Positions 45,409 to 53,212 of a DNA stretch of 64,000 nt are shown piece after piece; the first letter of the stretch is position 1; every line of letters begins with the position of its first letter. The stretch covers positions 62,001 to 126,000 of the forward strand of contig JARGNG010000005.1 of NCBI GenBank assembly GCA_029213265.1, given 5' to 3'. Source of the stretch: Verrucomicrobiales bacterium. GTDB taxonomy: Bacteria > Verrucomicrobiota > Verrucomicrobiia > Verrucomicrobiales > DEV007. Under the pieces are notes generated by a model. It saw only the letters and a list, made by a program, of their open reading frames with translations. It was not told the DNA's origin and made no database searches. Made by a program: the position numbers and the translations under genes.

Positions 45409-45745
45409 AAGACGTTGGACCTACCTACGGTGATTCATCGATTTGGTCGAATCTTATCATAAGAGACTCCGCCGCCGGTTTCGATTCTGAAATCGGCAAT
45501 GAACCACTGAGAGCTGGATTGCAGGCGACTTCATTCAGGCCGGGAACTGGCGATACCAGAGCAAGGCCCCGAACCGGGTAATGTCGGCCCAGTGGGAGTG
45601 AGCCCAAAGCTAAATAGACCCTTTAGCTTTTGAAAACTATTATACGTTATTTGTTTCTCCATCGGATGATAGGGTCTCTCCTATCCAAGCGGACACGGCC
45701 ACACCGGGCGAAGTGCCGGCAGGCGGCTCCACGCAAGAAAAACCT
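45409..45745. other. Intergenic region with short inverted repeat
   Basis: This is about 340 bases between divergent genes. No ORF is convincing. An AT-rich patch near 45625-45655 may be the promoter of the dehydrogenase-like gene. A perfect GATAGG-GTCTCT-CCTATC repeat lies at 45668-45685, within reach of an operator for that gene. Confidence 0.4.
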
Positions 45746-46732
45746 ATGAAAGTCATCCAAATCGGACTGGGCCCTCTCGGCCGGAAAATCGCACGCTACA
45801 TTTCGGAAAGATCCGGCATTGAGATGGCGGGGGCAGCGGACATCAATCCGGAATTTATTGGTCAGGACGTGGGCGAGATCTGCGGCACCGGGCCGCTCGG
45901 TGTTACGGTAAAAAGCACAATCATGGAAGCCATCGAATCGTGTGACGCGGACTGCGCAATCCTGACAACTGTCTCCAGCCTCCAGATCATCACACCGCAG
46001 ATTCTTGAGGTGGTTGGACATGGTCTTCCCGTCGTTTCCACGAGCGAAGAACTGCTGCATCCCTGGAAAACAGAACCGGAACTTGCGTCCCGGATTGATG
46101 CGGCTGCGAAAGCGTCGAATGCCGGGGTTCTCGGCACGGGGATCAATCCGGGATTTCTGATGGACTCCCTTCCCCTGTTCCTGACGGCGGTTTGTCAGAG
46201 GGTTGACTCGGTCAAGGTGTCGCGACTCCAGGATGCGTCTTTCCGGCGGGAACCGTTTCAGAGAAAAATTGGAGCCGGTCTTGCGTTGGGAGAGTTCGAG
46301 GCTCTGGTCGCGGAGAAAAAGATTCGTCATGTCGGGCTGGCTGAATCGATTCACTTGATCGCTGATTCGCTAGGTTGGGAGCTCGATCAGGTAGAGGACA
46401 TCATCTCGCCGGTGATTGCAGAATCTCCGGTGGAGTCGAATCTCATTCAAGTGCCGGCCGGCGGAGTGGCCGGCGTGCAGCAGATTGGAAAAGGTCTCGT
46501 GGGCAATGAGGAGAAAATCACCCTCGTTTTCCGCGCGTCGATCGGCGAGACCGATCCTGGAGACACGATCGAGATCGAGGGCGATCCAAACATCAAATCG
46601 ACGATCGATCAGGGCGTGAACGGGGATATCGGCACCTGCGCCATGACGATCAACGCCGTGAAACAAGTGATCCGGGCACGGCCCGGATTGCAGACGATAG
46701 CGGATATTCCCTTGGTGACTCATTTCTCGTAA
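45746..46732 (+). CDS. Dihydrodipicolinate reductase-like / 2,4-diaminopentanoate dehydrogenase family protein
   Basis: The protein has 328 residues from ATG 45746 (MKVIQIGLGPLGRKIARYI). The N-terminal Rossmann fold has the GxGxxG nucleotide motif in IGLGPLG. ILTTVSSLQIITPQI, VVSTSEELLHPW and VLGTGINPGFLMDSLPL match the DAP-dehydrogenase-like family to which 2,4-diaminopentanoate dehydrogenase belongs; GINPGF is a conserved feature. Substrate unknown: a dehydrogenase acting on an amino acid or imine is the best reading. It is monocistronic. Confidence 0.8.
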   Translation: MKVIQIGLGPLGRKIARYISERSGIEMAGAADINPEFIGQDVGEICGTGPLGVTVKSTIMEAIESCDADCAILTTVSSLQIITPQILEVVGHGLPVVSTSEELLHPWKTEPELASRIDAAAKASNAGVLGTGINPGFLMDSLPLFLTAVCQRVDSVKVSRLQDASFRREPFQRKIGAGLALGEFEALVAEKKIRHVGLAESIHLIADSLGWELDQVEDIISPVIAESPVESNLIQVPAGGVAGVQQIGKGLVGNEEKITLVFRASIGETDPGDTIEIEGDPNIKSTIDQGVNGDIGTCAMTINAVKQVIRARPGLQTIADIPLVTHFS

Positions 46733-47090
46733 CTTCGAATCCCCCCCTGTTTCCTTCTACGATCTGACAGGGTAGGCTCCACGAACCAACCCTGTTCGTT
46801 GATGGTTCGCAGGGCTACCGTGAAAGTTCATCATCAGGAAATGAAATTCTTTAGAATCACTCTCACCCTTTTCGCATTCCTTTACGCGGAACATGATCTC
46901 CCGTGACTTGAAGAAGCGGATAACGGTCGCGTTTTTCGTTTGCGAAAACACCAGCTTCACCAAAGCAAGGCGGACTGAGTTTGTCGATGCTCTTGAGGAT
47001 TATCTGGCCCCACTTCCTGATTGAATCGAAGAGACAAGACGGTTCGCAATTTTTGTCGGAACATAAAAAGAAACCCCATCCATCCACCCT
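46733..47090. other. Intergenic region with nested inverted repeats
   Basis: This is about 360 bases between two plus-strand genes. Inverted repeats are clustered at 46745-46815: CCCTGT...ACAGGG, then CGAACCA (46782-46788) with TGGTTCG (46803-46809), overlapped by CCCTG...CAGGG. They could form alternative hairpins. Minus-strand ORFs here and over the next gene are shadows. Confidence 0.45.
46782..46809. repeat. Inverted repeat CGAACCA/TGGTTCG
   Basis: Exact seven-base arms are separated by 14 bases, and a second pairing (CCCTG with CAGGG) overlaps the right half. No T-tract follows, so a classic terminator is unlikely. It could be a structured RNA element or palindromic intergenic repeat. 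Confidence 0.35.
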
Positions 47091-47522
47091 ATGCCAACAC
47101 CCTTTCATATCGCAATTCAGGTTCGCAACATCGACGAAGCCCGGGAATTCTACGGAACGAAACTGGGGCTTCCGGAAGGACGCAGTGACACCAACTGGAT
47201 CGACTTCGACATGTTTGGGCACCAGGTCGTGACCCACCTGAATCCCAATCTGGGCCCGGACGGGAAAGTGCCCAGTCATTGCAACCCGGTCGACAGTCAT
47301 GCCGTTCCCGTGCCTCACTTCGGAGTGGTTCTAACGATTCCGGAATGGGAGAAGCTGGCGGAACGCTGCCGATCCTTTGTCGATGAGTTTATCATTGAAC
47401 CATACGTGCGGTTCAAAGGGGAACCGGGTGAGCAATACACCATGTTTTTTGAAGACCCTTCCGGCAATGCGCTGGAATTCAAATCCTTCGCTGATATCGA
47501 AGGTCAGTTGTTCGCAACGTGA
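47091..47522 (+). CDS. VOC (glyoxalase/bleomycin-resistance) family protein
   Basis: This 143-residue protein has two paired beta-alpha-beta-beta-beta units: FHIAIQVRNIDEAREFYGTKLGLPEGRS with GHQVVTHLNP, then PHFGVVLTIPEWEKLAERC and QYTMFFEDPSGNALEFKSF. Likely metal ligands are the His of FHIAI, the His of HFGVV and the Glu of NALEFK. Members include dioxygenases, isomerases and resistance proteins; substrate cannot be inferred. It is convergent with the LysR gene. Confidence 0.9.
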   Translation: MPTPFHIAIQVRNIDEAREFYGTKLGLPEGRSDTNWIDFDMFGHQVVTHLNPNLGPDGKVPSHCNPVDSHAVPVPHFGVVLTIPEWEKLAERCRSFVDEFIIEPYVRFKGEPGEQYTMFFEDPSGNALEFKSFADIEGQLFAT

Positions 47523-47552
47523 AGCCAATTGGCTCTTCGACCAATCTCAGCG

Positions 47553-48413
47553 TCAAAGTGGCAGGAGCGAGTCTCGAAGCACTTCGAGAACCTGAGGACG
47601 GGTGCTGTCATCCCGGGCCACCAGGGCCATTCTTCGCCGGTAACGCCTGGTCTTGATGGTGTGGCAATCGAGACCCGGCGAATCAAGGTTCAGGTCCGGC
47701 CATTGCGGAACGAGGGAGACCCCCATTCCCTCAAGCACGAGCTTCTCAATCGGCTCGAGGGTATCAAGTTCATAGAACGGCTCGATCCGGATCTTTTTGT
47801 CTTTCAAATAGGCGACCGCTCCGCTTCCGGACCACGAATGCGAATCGAAACTGATGTAGGGATTCTTCTCCAGAATTTCCCGCGGCGAAGCTCCGGTGCC
47901 ACTCTTCGAAAGCAGGATCAGGGGTTCTTCACGAATCACGTCGGCAACGAAGCGTTCCGGTAGATCAAACGGGGGCAGGGCAATGATCGCCGCATCTACT
48001 TTTCCATCGCTCAAGTCCCCGAACAAAGTCTCCGAGGTGCCCGGCTTGATCTCCAGCGCCAGTTTCGGAGCGAGCTTTGCGAGACGACGGACCGTCCCGG
48101 GAAGCAAGCCGGTAAGGGCTGTCGGAATGACCCCGAGAGCAAACTTTCCCGAGAGTCCGGAAGGCTCGAGAACGGCTCCCATCTCATGGAAACTGCTCAC
48201 GATGTGACGCGCCAGAGGCAGCAATTGAGTGCAGGCTTCCGTAGGAATCGCGCTGCGGGATCTTCGATCCAGCAAAGTCGTATTGAAATGGCTTTCGAGA
48301 AGTGCAATGCGCTGCCCAACGGCGGCGGCGGTCAGATTCTGCGCGCGTGCGGCACGGGCAATGGAACCGTTTTCAGCGACGCAGATGAGGCTTTCGAAAT
48401 AGCGAATGTCCAT
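47553..48413 (-). CDS. LysR-family transcriptional regulator
   Basis: The protein has 286 residues from ATG 48413 (MDIRYFESLICVAENGSIARAARAQNLTAAAVGQRI). An N-terminal winged helix-turn-helix spans about 1-60 (SIARAARAQNLTAAAVGQRIALLESHF, an unusual recognition helix with AVGQR in place of the common VSRQI). The substrate-binding domain has FALGVIPTALTGLLPG, LFGDLSDGKVDAAIIALP and VLEGMGVSLVPQW. It is divergent from nhaC across about 300 bases, which suggests it regulates the nhaC-ggt unit. Confidence 0.92.
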   Translation of the reverse strand: MDIRYFESLICVAENGSIARAARAQNLTAAAVGQRIALLESHFNTTLLDRRSRSAIPTEACTQLLPLARHIVSSFHEMGAVLEPSGLSGKFALGVIPTALTGLLPGTVRRLAKLAPKLALEIKPGTSETLFGDLSDGKVDAAIIALPPFDLPERFVADVIREEPLILLSKSGTGASPREILEKNPYISFDSHSWSGSGAVAYLKDKKIRIEPFYELDTLEPIEKLVLEGMGVSLVPQWPDLNLDSPGLDCHTIKTRRYRRRMALVARDDSTRPQVLEVLRDSLLPL

Positions 48414-48517
48414 GGATCGAAGGGGTTCGATATCAAAACGGAATCTTTTGAATCCGTAAAGAAGTAAACGGTAGTGCTTTATGGGCATCAGGGATATGAT
48501 CCAACCACTTGAGCCCT

Positions 48518-48542
48518 ATGAGAGATCTTTCCGTTCTCTCAT
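48518..48542. promoter_or_regulatory. Inverted repeat ATGAGAG-N11-CTCTCAT in LysR/nhaC divergent region
   Basis: Exact seven-base arms with an 11-base spacer lie between the divergent LysR and nhaC genes. LysR proteins often bind imperfect dyads with T-N11-A spacing, so this is the best candidate operator. No second copy was seen. Confidence 0.4.
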
Positions 48543-48711
48543 CGATTTGGGCGGCGAATGGGAATTGCGATGTTGAACCAGAAGTTTGAATCTCACCGTG
48601 ACTGATGACGTGGTCTCTAAGTCGAGAGTGGAAGCATTCGCGAAAGACTACCTCCAGCCTTTTACGAAAGCTGGATCAATGATTGAATGATCAGATTTTG
48701 CAAAACGTACT

Positions 48712-50589
48712 ATGAGCGACACCGAAAATCCGAATGACCCGCCCGAATCCCCCGATGAGGAAGGCTTCGAGCCGATTGCCGGTATTGAAGAAGCCGCCAC
48801 CGGCACGGCGGAGCAGCCGGACATCCGAATCGGAACGGTGCCATTCCTGAAACCATCCAAGTTTCTCGCCGTACTGATTCTGGGGATCGGCCTTCTCGCC
48901 AGTTTGTTTGTCGCCGCAAAAGTGGATGTCCACTGGATCGAGCAAAAGACGACCTACAACACCTACACCAATGACGAAGGCCTATTGGCCTACACCTTCA
49001 AGGGTGCGGAAACGATCATCGAAGATGTGGTTCCCTACAGTGAATCTCCCCTGCGGCAGGAGGCTCTCTTGAGTGGTACCGGAAAGCCGGAACTCGAAAG
49101 TCAGTGGGTCGTCGAAACTGCCTCCAAAGACGGAATCATCACGAAACAATATTCGTTGTTGGAAGCCAAGTTCCATTTCGGGGTGTGGTCCCTGCTTCCC
49201 GCACTGGTGGCCATCGCGCTCTGTCTCGTCACCAAGGAGGCCCTGACGGCTTTGCTAAGCGGTGTCGTCGTGGGTGCGTTCATGCTCGGCCGGTTCGACA
49301 TTACCGATGCGGTTCTTCTACCCAGCCTCGGCAGCAAAAGTGCCGCCGCGATTATCTTGCTCTACCTCTGGTTGCTCGGCGGACTCATGGGGATCTGGTC
49401 CCGCACCGGGGCGGCGCAGGCCTTTGCCGAGTATATGACGAAGCATTTCGTGCGCGGCCCGAAGTCGGCCAAGTTCGTGTCCTGGCTCATGGGAGTGATC
49501 TTCTTTCAGGGGGGGACGGTCAGTGTAGTTCTCGTGGGAACGATCGTGAAACCCGTGGCTGACCTCGAGAAAGTAAGCCATGAAGAGCTTTCCTACATTG
49601 TGGATTCGACCGCCTCCCCCATCGCTTCCGTCTTGGCCTTCAATGCCTGGCCCGTCTATGTCCAGGCATTCATCTTTGTTCCCGGCGTCGCCTTTCTCGC
49701 TACCGAAGCCGACCGCATTGCCTTCTTCTTCAGCAGTGTGCCGTTCAGTTTCTACGGTATTCTCGCGGTGTTGGGGACGCTACTGCTGAGCCTCGGTATT
49801 ACACGCTTCGCGGGACCGGGAATCCGTGCGGCACATGAGCGGGCCAAAACCACAGGTCAGCTCGATGCTCCCGATGCCCGGCCCATGAATGCGAAGGAAC
49901 TACACGTCAGCCAGGTGCCTCCCGGATACAAAACGCATGTCCTCGAGTTCTTCATTCCTCTCCTCCTTCTGATCGGCACGGCTGTCGGAACGTTCATCTA
50001 CATGGGCAGTCCCAAAGTGAACTGGGCCTTCGGAATCGCCTTGCTGGTTTCCGTTCTCGTAGCGCTCATCAAAGGCATGAAGCTGGGGGATGTCATCGAG
50101 GGAATTGGTGATGGACTCAAGGGAGTGGTATTCGGTTCCGTCATTCTCGTGCTCGCCGTCACGATCGGGAGCATTAGCCGGGAGATCGGAGCCGGCAGCT
50201 ATCTGGTTGAATTGTTAGGCGGTCGAATTTCGTTCATCGCGCTACCGGTTGCCTTGCAGATCATCACGATGATCATCGCCTTTTCGACCGGTACGAGCTG
50301 GGGCACCTACGCGATTGCCTTCCCGCTTGCGATGCCTCTCGCCTGGAGTGTTGCGCAGGCCAATGATCTCGCGAATCCGGAGCTGTTCATGTCGGTGTGT
50401 TTCGCCACGGTTCTGAACGGCAGCGTCTTTGGCGACCAGTGTTCTCCCATTTCTGACACCACCATTCTCAGTTCCATGACCACCGGGTGCGATCTGATGG
50501 ATCACGTAAAAACACAAATCGTCCCCGCATCCTACGCGGCCGGACTGGCCGCTATCCTCTGGACCGCGACGGTCGCTTTTTTTGCCTGA
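48712..50589 (+). CDS. nhaC: Na+/H+ antiporter, NhaC family
   Basis: The protein has 625 residues from [11 protein letters not shown]. It has an acidic N-terminal tail, TM1 near 45-65, a periplasmic insert of about 90 residues ([20 protein letters not shown]... to SLLEAKFHF), then about ten helices. The family signature [17 protein letters not shown] and [14 protein letters not shown] near the C-terminus is clear, as is [12 protein letters not shown] earlier. NhaC transporters exchange protons for sodium, and some relatives move organic acids or amino acids. It is followed after 19 bases by ggt, so translationally or transcriptionally coupled. A divergent LysR gene lies upstream. Confidence 0.88.
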   Translation: MSDTENPNDPPESPDEEGFEPIAGIEEAATGTAEQPDIRIGTVPFLKPSKFLAVLILGIGLLASLFVAAKVDVHWIEQKTTYNTYTNDEGLLAYTFKGAETIIEDVVPYSESPLRQEALLSGTGKPELESQWVVETASKDGIITKQYSLLEAKFHFGVWSLLPALVAIALCLVTKEALTALLSGVVVGAFMLGRFDITDAVLLPSLGSKSAAAIILLYLWLLGGLMGIWSRTGAAQAFAEYMTKHFVRGPKSAKFVSWLMGVIFFQGGTVSVVLVGTIVKPVADLEKVSHEELSYIVDSTASPIASVLAFNAWPVYVQAFIFVPGVAFLATEADRIAFFFSSVPFSFYGILAVLGTLLLSLGITRFAGPGIRAAHERAKTTGQLDAPDARPMNAKELHVSQVPPGYKTHVLEFFIPLLLLIGTAVGTFIYMGSPKVNWAFGIALLVSVLVALIKGMKLGDVIEGIGDGLKGVVFGSVILVLAVTIGSISREIGAGSYLVELLGGRISFIALPVALQIITMIIAFSTGTSWGTYAIAFPLAMPLAWSVAQANDLANPELFMSVCFATVLNGSVFGDQCSPISDTTILSSMTTGCDLMDHVKTQIVPASYAAGLAAILWTATVAFFA

Positions 50590-50608
50590 AACCCACTTCC
50601 GATTGACC

Positions 50609-52342
50609 ATGAAAATCGTCTTTCGCTACTTCGTAGCTCTGTCACTCATTTCGGCGCAGACGCTCCTCGCCGAGCCGCCCACTGCGGTTGCGCCGCCCAT
50701 CATTGATTACGAAAGCCGGTTCCACCCCGTAATCGGCAGGAACGGGATCGTGTCGAGTCAGGAAGCCCTGGCGAGTGACATCGGGATCCAGGTGCTCAAG
50801 GATGGCGGCAACGCTATCGACTCTGCCATTGCGGTGGCCTATGCCCTGGCGGTGACGCTCCCGAAGGCCGGAAATCTCGGCGGCGGCGGATTCATTCTGG
50901 TTCACTCTGCCAAAGACAACAAAACGTATTCCTTCGACTTTCGCGAAATGGCTCCGCTAGGGGCGACTCGTGACATGTATCTCGATGAAAACGGCGATGT
51001 CGACAAGACACGAGCCCGCTTCAGCCCCCGGAGTGTCGGCGTTCCGGGAACCGTGAGGGGGCTTTCTGCCGTGCACGAAAGATTTGGCACGAGGCCGCTC
51101 AAGGATTTGATTCAGCCAGCGATTGGCCTCGCGCGTGACGGGATCAAAGTGTCTCCCGGACTCGCCACCGATCTCGTGAGCTACGGGGAGAAACTGAAAT
51201 CGAGCCCGACGATTGCGAAGGTATTCTACAAGGAAGACGACGAACCGTATTCTCTCGGGGACACCCTCGTCCAGAATGATCTCGCCTGGTCGTTGGAGCA
51301 AATCGCCGAAGAGGGGGAGAAAGCATTCTACGAGGGAGCGATCGCAAAGAAGTTAGTCGCCTTCATGGAAAGCGAAGGCGGACTGATTTCCGCCGAAGAC
51401 TTAAAGAACTATCGCGTGGCAGAGCGCGAGCCGATTCGAGGAACCTACAAAGGATACGAAGTGGTCAGTATGCCGCCCCCCAGTTCCGGAGGGGTCCACT
51501 TGATCCAGATGCTGAATACGCTTGAGAATACCTCGTTGAAAAAAATGGGGCACAACAGCGCCCGGTCCATTCATCACCTTGGCGAGGCCATGAAGTATGC
51601 GTATGCCGACCGAAGTGCCCACCTCGGCGATCCGGATTTCGTCGAGGTGCCGATCGACTGGTTGACCTCCAAGGCCTATGGCAAAGATTTGTTTTCGAAG
51701 ATTGAGGAAGCGAAAGCGGTCCCTTCCTCCGAGATTAAACCGGGGACTCCGGTCGAATACGAAAGCGAGCAAACGACCCACTTTTCGGTGATGGACAAGC
51801 TGGGCAACGCCGTGTCCTTGACCTACACGCTCAACTTCAGCTTCGGCAGCCTGCAGATGGCACCGGGCACGGGGTTTCTCTTGAACAACGAAATGGACGA
51901 CTTTTCGGCAAAGCCGGGAGTGCCAAACGCTTTCGGCCTGCTCGGGGGCGAAGCGAATGCGATTCAGCCGAAGAAGCGCCCGCTCAGTTCGATGACGCCA
52001 ACGATAATCTTGAAAGACGGAGAAGCCTACCTCGCGACCGGCAGCCCCGGTGGCGCCAAGATCATCACCACCGTTTTGCAGACCATTCTCAATGTCATCG
52101 AATACGACATGAATGTTGCGGAGGCTTCGTCGGTTCCCCGCGTGCACCACCAATGGATGCCAGATGAATTGAAATGCGAGCCGGGTATCAGTGTCGATAC
52201 CCTGGAAAAGTTGAGATCGTTCGGGCACCCAACCAGGTCGACCACGACCCTTGGAGGCACCCAATCAGTGATGAAGGTCGGGGATCGATTCGAGGGGTAT
52301 TCCGATCCGCGAAGGCCGGATGCCGCAACCTTTGCCTACTGA
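50609..52342 (+). CDS. ggt: Gamma-glutamyltransferase
   Basis: The protein has 577 residues from ATG 50609 (MKIVFRYFVALSLISAQTLLAE, signal peptide). It is a periplasmic Ntn-hydrolase that cleaves glutathione and gamma-glutamyl amides. DGGNAIDSAIAVAYALAVTLP and GNLGGGGFILVH start the large subunit. Autocleavage is expected before the first Thr of TTHFSVMDKLGNAVSLTYTLN, near residue 389, making it the nucleophile of the small subunit. GFLLNNEMDDFS, KRPLSSMTPTIILKDG and GSPGGAKI follow as in the family. The proximity to nhaC suggests uptake of the released amino acid, an inference. Confidence 0.96.
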   Translation: MKIVFRYFVALSLISAQTLLAEPPTAVAPPIIDYESRFHPVIGRNGIVSSQEALASDIGIQVLKDGGNAIDSAIAVAYALAVTLPKAGNLGGGGFILVHSAKDNKTYSFDFREMAPLGATRDMYLDENGDVDKTRARFSPRSVGVPGTVRGLSAVHERFGTRPLKDLIQPAIGLARDGIKVSPGLATDLVSYGEKLKSSPTIAKVFYKEDDEPYSLGDTLVQNDLAWSLEQIAEEGEKAFYEGAIAKKLVAFMESEGGLISAEDLKNYRVAEREPIRGTYKGYEVVSMPPPSSGGVHLIQMLNTLENTSLKKMGHNSARSIHHLGEAMKYAYADRSAHLGDPDFVEVPIDWLTSKAYGKDLFSKIEEAKAVPSSEIKPGTPVEYESEQTTHFSVMDKLGNAVSLTYTLNFSFGSLQMAPGTGFLLNNEMDDFSAKPGVPNAFGLLGGEANAIQPKKRPLSSMTPTIILKDGEAYLATGSPGGAKIITTVLQTILNVIEYDMNVAEASSVPRVHHQWMPDELKCEPGISVDTLEKLRSFGHPTRSTTTLGGTQSVMKVGDRFEGYSDPRRPDAATFAY

Positions 52343-52408
52343 AAAATCGCGGCTCGGATAGCGGGAGGGGTGGCATCAGCCACACCGCACCAGGCTTCAA
52401 ACACAGCC

Positions 52409-52870
52409 ATGAACCGAAAAACCGACCTCGAAGGCCGCGCCGAAATCGAGACACTCGTCGACGTCTTTTACGAACGTGTCCGCGACGACGAACTACTGGG
52501 ATTCATTTTTAACGACATCGCGCAGACGGACTGGGAATCCCATTTGCCCAAGATGTATGCTTTCTGGGAGACGGTTCTATTCCGCTCGAATAGTTATCGG
52601 GGTAATCCGTTGGCCGCGCATGAAAAGCTTGTCTCGAAGACACCGATGGGCCGGGAGCAGTTCGACCGCTGGCTGGAGCTGTTCCGGGGAACGGTGGACG
52701 ATTTGTTCGTCGGAGAACATGCGGAACACATCAAGAGTTGCGCCGATGACATGGCGAACGTCATTTACTCGCGGATCAACCAGGTGCCCGATCCGCGGTT
52801 CGATCCCGCGAATCTCACCCCGGAACAACGCGAGCGATACACCCGCTACAAGAGCGACCCGGGCGAGTGA
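52409..52870 (+). CDS. Truncated haemoglobin, group III-like
   Basis: The protein has 153 residues from ATG 52409 (MNRKTDLEGRAEIETLVDVFYERV). Helical globin features FYERVRDDELLGFIF, DWESHLPKMYAFWETVLF and SYRGNPLAAHEKL (proximal His in the PLAAH segment) agree with the group III family that lacks parts of the classical globin. GREQFDRWLELFRGTVDDLF is the G helix. Probable roles are oxygen or nitric-oxide chemistry in the cytoplasm. It starts 66 bases after ggt; co-transcription is possible. Confidence 0.88.
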   Translation: MNRKTDLEGRAEIETLVDVFYERVRDDELLGFIFNDIAQTDWESHLPKMYAFWETVLFRSNSYRGNPLAAHEKLVSKTPMGREQFDRWLELFRGTVDDLFVGEHAEHIKSCADDMANVIYSRINQVPDPRFDPANLTPEQRERYTRYKSDPGE

Positions 52871-53212
52871 TCACGCTTCCTGCGTGCCGGAATCAAAAGC
52901 AAAACCGAAGTTCTGAGGAAGCGGGGAAGATCACCCCGTCTGCAAACTGCCACCCCATGATTTCTTTGCGATTCGGCATTCCTGAGGAAAGATTGCCATC
53001 GGTCCTACAATCCCGTCATGACAAAGTTCAAGGAGGAGCAAGAACGCAACCCGCCGACAAAGCCGCGATCCGTTTCCGAATCAGACGAACAGGATGCCAG
53101 CTCTCCAGTCTCTTCCCGGAAAGGGGCAGGCAGAGTTGCGAGAAGCGAATCCGCTCGCCCCTCCCGGAGAAGGAGCGGACTTGACCGAAGAAAGCTGCTC
53201 CCACGAGTCACG

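Noticed and set aside
46757-47318. Minus-strand ORFs near and over the VOC gene
   Set aside because: Shadows of the VOC coding frame and of the repeat-rich gap.
53018-53212. 65-codon N-terminal extension of the TPR-CHAT ORF
   Set aside because: Arg/Ser/Lys-rich chain that would bury the signal peptide; ATG 53213 gives a proper secretory start.
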